Shown piece by piece: positions 58,392 through 64,000 of a stretch of DNA of 64,000 bases; positions within the stretch are counted from its first letter, which is position 1; each line of letters starts with the position of its first letter. Source of the DNA: Hydrogenophilales bacterium 12-61-10 (GTDB lineage: Bacteria; Pseudomonadota; Gammaproteobacteria; Burkholderiales; Thiobacillaceae); NCBI GenBank assembly GCA_002279795.1, contig NCCT01000007.1:1-64000 (forward strand). Reading direction: 5' to 3'. The notes beneath the pieces were generated by a model. The model did not search any database. It saw only the letters and a list, made by a program, of their open reading frames with translations, and had not been told where the DNA came from. The position numbers and the translations under genes were made by a program.

Positions 58392-60188
58392 TCAGCGCCC
58401 GCGCATGAACATGGCGTCGAGTTCCTTGAGGCTCACCTGAAACCAGGTGGGACGGCCATGATTGCATTGGCCGGCCCGCTCGGTGGCCTCCATTTCCCGC
58501 AGCAGGGCGTTCATTTCCGCCACCGCCAGATGCCGGTTGGCACGCACGGCGCCATGGCATGCCAGGGTGGCGAGCAATTCGTTGCGGCGATCAGCCAGCA
58601 GGCGTGCCACGCCAAATTCCGCAACCTCGTGCAGCACCGCGCGCGTCAGTTCAACCGGGTCGGCGTTTTTCAACAACCAGGGCACCGAGCGCACCGCCAC
58701 CGAAGTGGGCGAGGTGATCGAGACGTCGAACCCGATGTCTCGCATGCCATCCAGATGCGGGCTGATTTCAGCCACATCGCGCGCGTCCACCGTTAGCACG
58801 ACGGGAATGAGCAGGGTTTGCGCGGGAACGGCGCGGGCGTCGAGCGCACGCTTGAGTTTTTCATAGACGACACGCTCATGGGCTGCATGCATGTCGACCA
58901 GCACCAGCCCCTGCGCATTTTGCGCCAGCACGTACACGCCGTGGAGTTGCGCGATGGCGTAGCCCAGCGGGGGCGCGTCGTGTGCGGCTTCGGGTTGCGC
59001 AGCGGGCATATCGAGAGCGGCGCCATTGGGCTGAGGTGCCGCTAGCGGGGCATAAAACGCCATAGCCTCGTTGACCTGCAAGGGACTGATCTGCAGCGGC
59101 ATCATCGTTTGCCATGGCGCATGGGCACGCAACGGCGAGGCAGCCACGCTCATTTCAGGCTCGGAGGACGCAGCGCCGCCCTCTACTGACGCCGGTGCCG
59201 CCAGCAGGCGTTCGACGGCATGAAACAAGAACTGGTGCACGCCGCGACTGTCGCGAAAGCGGATTTCGGTTTTGGCCGGATGGACATTCACGTCCACACC
59301 GTCCGGTGGCAGGCTGATGAACAGGCAATAGGCCGGATTGAGCTGATGGTGCAGCACGTCGCGGTAGGCTTGCCTGAGGGCATGAACGATCAGCTTGTCA
59401 CGCACGTAACGGCCATTGACGAAGACGTGCTGGCTGTCGCGGCTGGCCGTCGCCGCACCGGGACGGATCACCCAGCCGGATATGCGCAAGGCGCCGGCAG
59501 CCGTATCGACGGCAATCGTGTTGGCCTCGAATGTCTCGCCCAGCACCTGCCGAACCCGCACCGCCGCAGCGGCCGCATTGAAACGCAGCTGAACCCGGCC
59601 GTTGTGGCTCAGTACAAAAGCGGTATCGGGATGCGAGAGCGCCTGCCGCCGCACGGTTTCGGCACAGTGCACATATTCAGTCGCTTCGGTTTTCAGAAAT
59701 TTACGTCGCGCGGGGGTGTTGAAAAACAGCTCCTGAATGTCGATCGTGGTGCCCACGCCCCGCGCCGCAGGCACAGGTTCGGTCAACTGGCCGCCGTCGA
59801 CCTGCACGCGCCAGGCATGCTCGCCACCGGTTTGATCAGCGCGGGCGCTGCGGCTGGTGAGCTGGACCCGCGCAATGGACGCAATCGAGGCCAGCGCTTC
59901 GCCGCGAAACCCCAGGCTGGCGACCTGTTCCAGGTCTTCAAGACTGGCAATCTTGCTGGTGGCGTGACGCGTCAGCGCGAGGACGAGTTCATCACAGGCG
60001 ATGCCGCAGCCGTTGTCGCTGATGCGCATGCGTTTGACGCCGCCCTGCTCCAGTTCGATCTGGATCTCGGTGGCGCCGGCGTCGAGGCTGTTCTCGATAA
60101 TTTCCTTCAGGGCGGCCGCCGGGCGCTCCACCACTTCGCCGGCGGCGATTTGCGAAATCAGCACGTCGGGTAAAACGCGAATGCTCAC
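58392..60188 (-). CDS. mutL: DNA mismatch repair protein MutL
   Basis: A 598-residue GHKL ATPase that links MutS to downstream repair. N-terminal motifs: VVERPAAALKEIIENSLDAGATEI, NGCGIACDELVLALTRHATSKI and LGFRGEALASIASI. The C-terminal dimerisation domain includes VDMHAAHERVVYEKLK and ACHGAVRANRHL. It overlaps the hemerythrin gene by 4 bases. Confidence 0.96.
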   Translation of the reverse strand: MSIRVLPDVLISQIAAGEVVERPAAALKEIIENSLDAGATEIQIELEQGGVKRMRISDNGCGIACDELVLALTRHATSKIASLEDLEQVASLGFRGEALASIASIARVQLTSRSARADQTGGEHAWRVQVDGGQLTEPVPAARGVGTTIDIQELFFNTPARRKFLKTEATEYVHCAETVRRQALSHPDTAFVLSHNGRVQLRFNAAAAAVRVRQVLGETFEANTIAVDTAAGALRISGWVIRPGAATASRDSQHVFVNGRYVRDKLIVHALRQAYRDVLHHQLNPAYCLFISLPPDGVDVNVHPAKTEIRFRDSRGVHQFLFHAVERLLAAPASVEGGAASSEPEMSVAASPLRAHAPWQTMMPLQISPLQVNEAMAFYAPLAAPQPNGAALDMPAAQPEAAHDAPPLGYAIAQLHGVYVLAQNAQGLVLVDMHAAHERVVYEKLKRALDARAVPAQTLLIPVVLTVDARDVAEISPHLDGMRDIGFDVSITSPTSVAVRSVPWLLKNADPVELTRAVLHEVAEFGVARLLADRRNELLATLACHGAVRANRHLAVAEMNALLREMEATERAGQCNHGRPTWFQVSLKELDAMFMRGR

Positions 60189-60724
60189 AATGATCCGGAG
60201 AAAGGGACGCCACGCCGCGCCGCCATGGCGCGTCCCAGGCGCTCGATTTCGGGCGCGCCCAGCACCTGGCGCGCCAAGGGCAGCACGTACGTGTTTTCAA
60301 ATTCGAGATGGGCGCGGTTCATGGCAACAAAACGGCTGGCCAGATTGCCATCGAGCATGGCGGCCGTTCCGGCTTCGATCTGCTGCAGCTGCGCCCGCAA
60401 CCGCCGCCACAGCAGCGCCTGCTCGTCGTGCTCCAGCGTCAGCATTTCGACCAGATCGCAGGCGCCGGGCGCGTTTACCGATTCCAGCAGGGGAAACAGA
60501 TTGCGTTCTTCGTCGTCATGATGGTGCACCGCTGCCGTGTCGAAATACGCCAGCACCGCGCGCGCGGCCTGTTGCGCCGGGGCATCCGCGCCGTGAGCCG
60601 CCACATGCGCCAGCAGTTTTTCCAGCGTGTCGCATTGCCGGGCGATACGCCCATGGCAGGCTTCCAGCACGTCGAGCGGGCGGTCAAAGCCGGGCGCAGC
60701 CGCACCCAGCAAACTGGTAGTCAT
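60185..60724 (-). CDS. Hemerythrin domain-containing protein
   Basis: A 179-residue four-helix-bundle protein. Histidines in VLEACHGRIARQ, AAVHHHDDEERNLF, LTLEHDEQALL and MNRAHLEFENTYVLP are placed like the di-iron ligands of hemerythrins (HxxxE in the last two). It may sense or bind oxygen, NO or iron. Coupled to mutL by a 4-base overlap. Confidence 0.88.
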   Translation of the reverse strand: MTTSLLGAAAPGFDRPLDVLEACHGRIARQCDTLEKLLAHVAAHGADAPAQQAARAVLAYFDTAAVHHHDDEERNLFPLLESVNAPGACDLVEMLTLEHDEQALLWRRLRAQLQQIEAGTAAMLDGNLASRFVAMNRAHLEFENTYVLPLARQVLGAPEIERLGRAMAARRGVPFSGSL

Positions 60725-60737
60725 GTGCGCCCCACCA

Positions 60738-62015
60738 TCAGGGATTGCGCGTGAGACGGGTCGGCAAGGCGGTCGGATGCGTGGCGAAATACGCCTTGAT
60801 GCCGTTGACGATGGCGTCCACCAGCTTGTCCTGATAGGCGGGGTCGTTGAGCCGCCTTTCTTCTTCCGGATTGGAAATGAAAGCGGTCTCGACCAGAATC
60901 GAGGGAATGTCCGGCGCCTTCAATACGGCGAACCCCGCCTGCTCGACATGCGCCTTGTGCAGGGTATTGATGCCGCCGATTTCCTTTAGCACCGCATGCC
61001 CGAGCTTCATGCTGTCGTTGATGGTCGTGGTTTGCGTCAGGTCGATCAGGGTGCGCTTGAGCGAAGGGTCCTTGACGTCGATGTTCATGCCGCCGATCAG
61101 GTCGGCATCGTTTTCCTTTTTCGCCAGCCAGCGTGCCGCGACCGAGCTTGCACCGCCTTCAGACAGGGCAAACACCGACGAGCCGCGCGCATGCGGCTTG
61201 ATGAAGGCGTCGGCATGAATCGACATTAACAGATCCGCCTTCAGCGCGCGTGCCTTGACCACGCGTTGCCCGAGCGGCACAAAATAATCGCCATCGCGAA
61301 TCAGCACGCCACGCATGTTGTCCTGCGCATCGAGCTTTTGCTTGAGCTTTTTCGCCAGCGCCAGGGTAATGACTTTTTCACGCGAACCCGCGGCGCCGAT
61401 CGCGCCCGGGTCTTCGCCACCATGACCGGCATCGATCGCGACCGTGATCAGGCGTGCATATCTGAGCTCGCCTGCAGTGGCAGGGTTGCGCGGCGCGACC
61501 TTCGCCGTATACGGCGGGGGTGCGACATCGGGGGCGGGCGAAGCCGTCGCGGCCTGCGCCGGCTCAACGGGGCTTGCTGGAATGGAACTGGCCCCGGCAG
61601 ACGTCGGCGCGTGCGCCGGATAAAGGTCCACAACCAGACGATGACCATATTGCTCCAGCGGTTGCAGCTGGAATATCGCGGGCTTGACCGCTGTCTTGAG
61701 ATCGATGACCAGGCGCATCACGCCGGGGCGATTGACGCCGACGCGAATCGCCGCAATATAAGGATCGTCCGCAGCCAGCTGGCTGCTTAACGCATCGAGC
61801 GCCGCACCGGGCTCGACGCCTTCCAGATCGATCACCAGACGATCCGGATTCGTCAGACTGAACGACTTGTGCGTGACCGCCTGGTTCGCTTCCAGCGTAA
61901 TGCGGGTGTAATCCGGCGATGGCCACAAACGGGAAGCCGAAAGCTGCAGCGCCTGGGCCCAGCCCGACGCAAGCAAACCGCACAGCAGAAAAGTTCTTAA
62001 CAAGATGGGCAACAT
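60738..62015 (-). CDS. amiC: N-acetylmuramoyl-L-alanine amidase (AmiC type)
   Basis: About 425 residues. Signal peptide from ATG 62015 (MLPILLRTFLLCGLLASG). An N-terminal AMIN domain (about 40-130) localises it to the septum, a Pro/Ala-rich linker follows (about 140-190), and the catalytic amidase_3 domain has VAIDAGHGGEDPGA (Zn His), MSIHADAF and ILVETAFISNPEE. It cuts the peptide from glycan strands in cell separation. Start overlaps tsaE by 19 bases. Confidence 0.94.
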   Translation of the reverse strand: MLPILLRTFLLCGLLASGWAQALQLSASRLWPSPDYTRITLEANQAVTHKSFSLTNPDRLVIDLEGVEPGAALDALSSQLAADDPYIAAIRVGVNRPGVMRLVIDLKTAVKPAIFQLQPLEQYGHRLVVDLYPAHAPTSAGASSIPASPVEPAQAATASPAPDVAPPPYTAKVAPRNPATAGELRYARLITVAIDAGHGGEDPGAIGAAGSREKVITLALAKKLKQKLDAQDNMRGVLIRDGDYFVPLGQRVVKARALKADLLMSIHADAFIKPHARGSSVFALSEGGASSVAARWLAKKENDADLIGGMNIDVKDPSLKRTLIDLTQTTTINDSMKLGHAVLKEIGGINTLHKAHVEQAGFAVLKAPDIPSILVETAFISNPEEERRLNDPAYQDKLVDAIVNGIKAYFATHPTALPTRLTRNP

Positions 62016-62473
62016 GTCTCCAGATAATCGGTTCCGCGCGCGCTTTGGGCTTCGCATTCGACCTCGCGCGCATCATCCGTGATCGTCAAGCGGACGATCA
62101 CGTCCGGCAATGGCAACCAACCGGCCGCCTTGTCGGGCCATTCGATCAGGTTCACCGCCTGGCCGCTGACATCACGAAAGCCGGCGTCCAGCCACTCGCG
62201 TGGGTCGTGCAGGCGATACAGGTCGAAATGATACAACTCAAACGCCGGCAGGTCGTAGGTTTCGGCCAGCGTATAGGTGGGGCTTTTGACCCGGCCGCTG
62301 TAACCCAGCGCACGCAGCAGTCCGCGCACCAGCGTCGTCTTGCCCGCGCCCAGATCGCCCTCCAGGTAGAACGTCATACCGGGTTTGAGTTCCCGCGCGA
62401 GGCGCGCGCCGAAAGCCAGGGTTGCAGCCTCGTCGGCCAGATGGAAACGCACGGTATGATTGGGCGGATGCAT
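61997..62473 (-). CDS. tsaE: tRNA threonylcarbamoyladenosine biosynthesis protein TsaE
   Basis: A 158-residue P-loop ATPase needed for t6A at position 37 of ANN-decoding tRNAs, together with TsaB, TsaC and TsaD. Motifs: LEGDLGAGKTTLVRGLLRALG (Walker A), VKSPTYTLAETY and LYHFDLYRL, EWPDKAAGWLP. Its ATG lies in ATGCAT, head-to-head with the queG start. amiC follows with overlap, the usual tsaE-amiC order. Confidence 0.95.
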   Translation of the reverse strand: MHPPNHTVRFHLADEAATLAFGARLARELKPGMTFYLEGDLGAGKTTLVRGLLRALGYSGRVKSPTYTLAETYDLPAFELYHFDLYRLHDPREWLDAGFRDVSGQAVNLIEWPDKAAGWLPLPDVIVRLTITDDAREVECEAQSARGTDYLETCCPSC

Positions 62474-63541
62474 GAGACAGATTCAGCGCAGCCAGGGTTG
62501 ATTCAACTGGCGCAGCACATCAAACAGTGGGGACGCGCGCTTGGCTTTGCCGGAGTGGGCATCACCGATTGCGACTTGAGCGCAGCCGAAACGGGCTTGC
62601 TGGCGTGGCTGGATCAGGGTTTTCATGGTGAGATGAATTATATGGCGGCACATGGCGTGAAACGCAGCCGGCCCGCCGATCTGGTACCCGGTACGCTCCG
62701 CATCATCAGCGTGCGGCTGGATTATTTTCCGCCGGCGGCGGCCGATCCGCATGCCGTCATGGCCGACCCGCATGCCGCCTATCTCGCGCGTTACGCGCTG
62801 GGACGCGATTATCACAAGGTGCTGCGCAACCGCCTGCAAAGCCTGGCCGAAAAAATCAGCGCCGAGGTCGGCGCGCATCATTTTCGCGTGTTCACCGACA
62901 GCGCGCCGGTGCTGGAAGTCGCCCTGGCCGAAAAATCCGGACTCGGCTGGCGCGGCAAGCACACGCTGTTGCTCAACCGGCAGCACGGCTCGTGGTTCTT
63001 TCTCGGCGAGATCTACACCGATTTACTGCTGCCGGTCGACGCGCCCGAATCCAACCATTGCGGCACCTGCCAGGCCTGCATCGATATCTGTCCCACGCAG
63101 GCCATCGTCGCGCCCTATTCGCTCGACGCGCGGCGCTGCATTTCCTATCTGACCATCGAACTCAAGGGCAGCATCCCGCCCGAATTGCGGCCGCTGATGG
63201 GCAACCGGATTTACGGCTGCGACGACTGCCAGCTGGTGTGCCCGTGGAACCGTTTTGCGCAGACGGCCGCATTGGCGGATTTCGAGGTGCGCAACGGACT
63301 CGACAGCGCGCAGCTGCTGGATCTGTTCGCCTGGAGCGAAGCGGACTTCAACGAACGCCTGGCCGGCTCGCCGATCCGCCGCATCGGCCATGAACGTTGG
63401 CTGCGCAATATCGCGGTCGCGCTGGGCAATGCGCCTTCATCCCCAGCTATCCAAATCGCACTTCGAACGCAAATGAATCACCCCTCGGCACTGGTGCGCG
63501 AGCACGTCGCCTGGGCGCTATCGCGTCAGACGGATATTTAA
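62468..63541 (+). CDS. queG: Epoxyqueuosine reductase
   Basis: About 357 residues; reduces epoxyqueuosine to queuosine in tRNA, using cobalamin and two [4Fe-4S] clusters. The cluster motifs are CGTCQACIDICP and CDDCQLVCPWNRF. GWRGKHTLLLN and NYMAAHG are also conserved. The ATG at 62468 is part of ATGCAT shared with tsaE on the other strand; no strong ribosome site precedes it. The stop overlaps the stop of the cation-efflux gene (TTAA). Confidence 0.94.
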   Translation: MHETDSAQPGLIQLAQHIKQWGRALGFAGVGITDCDLSAAETGLLAWLDQGFHGEMNYMAAHGVKRSRPADLVPGTLRIISVRLDYFPPAAADPHAVMADPHAAYLARYALGRDYHKVLRNRLQSLAEKISAEVGAHHFRVFTDSAPVLEVALAEKSGLGWRGKHTLLLNRQHGSWFFLGEIYTDLLLPVDAPESNHCGTCQACIDICPTQAIVAPYSLDARRCISYLTIELKGSIPPELRPLMGNRIYGCDDCQLVCPWNRFAQTAALADFEVRNGLDSAQLLDLFAWSEADFNERLAGSPIRRIGHERWLRNIAVALGNAPSSPAIQIALRTQMNHPSALVREHVAWALSRQTDI

Positions 63542-64000
63542 GCGGACTTCAACTCCTGCCGCGCGTGGCGAATCACCGACGCGCCGGACGTCAGCGCCAG
63601 CCCGGCCAGCACCAGCGCGACCACGATATCCGGCCAGCCGTGCGCGGTCGCCCACACCCCGGCCGCCGCGCCCATCACCGCCAGATTGCCGAGCGCGTCG
63701 TTGCGCGAACACAGCCACACCGAGCGCGCCTGCGCGTCGCCCCGGCGATGCGCATACAACAGTGCCGCGACACCGACGTTGACCACCAGTGCCAAAAGGC
63801 TCACCCAGCCCATGATGAAGGGCTCCGGCACCACGCCGGCCGACCATTGCCAGGCCGATTTGACGAGTACGAACACGCCGAACCCAACCATCAGCCAGCC
63901 TTTCCACAACGCGGTGCGCGAGCGCCACACGGGTGCCAGCCCGAGCACGAAGAGCGCCACAGCGTAGTTGCCGGCGTCGCCCAGGAAATCGACCGCATCG
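63538..64000 (-). CDS. Cation diffusion facilitator-type cation transporter, partial
   Basis: The 3' part of a gene that continues beyond the right edge (frame open to 64000). The first residues in view, DAVDFLGDAGNYAVALFVLG, contain an Asp-x4-Asp-type metal site of CDF transporters, and three more hydrophobic helices follow. LCSRNDALGNLAVM gives the second Asp site. Zinc, cobalt or iron export is likely; which metal cannot be decided. Its stop shares TTAA with queG. Confidence 0.8.
   Translation of the reverse strand, partial: DAVDFLGDAGNYAVALFVLGLAPVWRSRTALWKGWLMVGFGVFVLVKSAWQWSAGVVPEPFIMGWVSLLALVVNVGVAALLYAHRRGDAQARSVWLCSRNDALGNLAVMGAAAGVWATAHGWPDIVVALVLAGLALTSGASVIRHARQELKSA

Noticed and set aside
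61919..62467. N-terminal extension of queG
   Set aside because: It lies wholly antisense to amiC and tsaE; the family start is at 62468.

Overview
The window looks like a GC-rich chromosomal stretch of a betaproteobacterium, probably a sulfur-oxidising Thiobacillus-type member (Nitrosomonadales/Hydrogenophilales side). The main support is gene order: gyrA-serC-serA-pheA-hisC-tyrA-aroA-cmk-rpsA-ihfB-lapA-lapB, rpoE-rseA-rseB-rseC-mucD, rpsF-priB-rpsR-rplI-dnaB-alr and an Orn/Lys/Arg decarboxylase-dcd-mrp run are all betaproteobacterial arrangements. A DsrC/TusE-family gene and paired small cytochromes c fit a sulfur or respiratory lifestyle. The genus is an inference. I see no rRNA, tRNA, CRISPR array, prophage or insertion sequence; this is mostly core genome with an accessory envelope-stress region.

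Layout. 1-13.1 kb (minus): one long run from gyrA through serine and aromatic amino acid synthesis to cmk, rpsA, ihfB and lapAB, tightly coupled by 4-base overlaps. 13.2-18.9 kb (minus): a self-contained Ton operon, with a secreted Asp-box propeller protein, a thioredoxin-like protein, a TonB-dependent receptor, tonB, exbB and exbD. 19.0-21.7 kb (plus): mtaD-ubiG-gph, ending in a 7-copy 8-bp tandem repeat and a terminator. 21.9-27.0 kb (minus): two small cytochromes c, then the sigma-E operon. 27.2-31 kb: nadB, ygfX-like (antisense), ygfZ, a DUF4936 gene and a DsrC-like gene that lacks its redox cysteines. 31-41.2 kb (minus): alr, dnaB, the rpsF operon, the amino acid decarboxylase, dcd, mrp, rppH and an aminopropyltransferase-like gene. 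41.3-45.8 kb (plus): proS, a lytic transglycosylase, folE and pssA. 45.8-58.1 kb: an envelope and stress-flavoured region with a Kef-type antiporter, a phospholipase-D lipoprotein, a DUF3309 mini-protein, a collagen-like lipoprotein, a triple beta-gamma-crystallin protein, a GGDEF-EAL protein, a BON lipoprotein, an AI-2E permease-type protein, a hemolysin III protein and YqjD/E/K-like proteins. 58.4-64 kb: mutL, a hemerythrin protein, amiC, tsaE, queG and a partial cation-efflux gene.

Two things stand out. First, the Ton operon brings its own energisers, a TlpA-like thioredoxin and a secreted propeller with a Cys-x-Cys-Cys and a Cys-Pro-His-His motif; I read this as a candidate, poorly described metal or metal-cofactor uptake system. 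Second, three otherwise well-conserved genes (serA, proS and the receiver domain of the GGDEF-EAL gene) each have a short internal deletion that also shifts the frame. Since proS is normally essential, sequence or assembly error is the leading explanation and the raw reads should be inspected.
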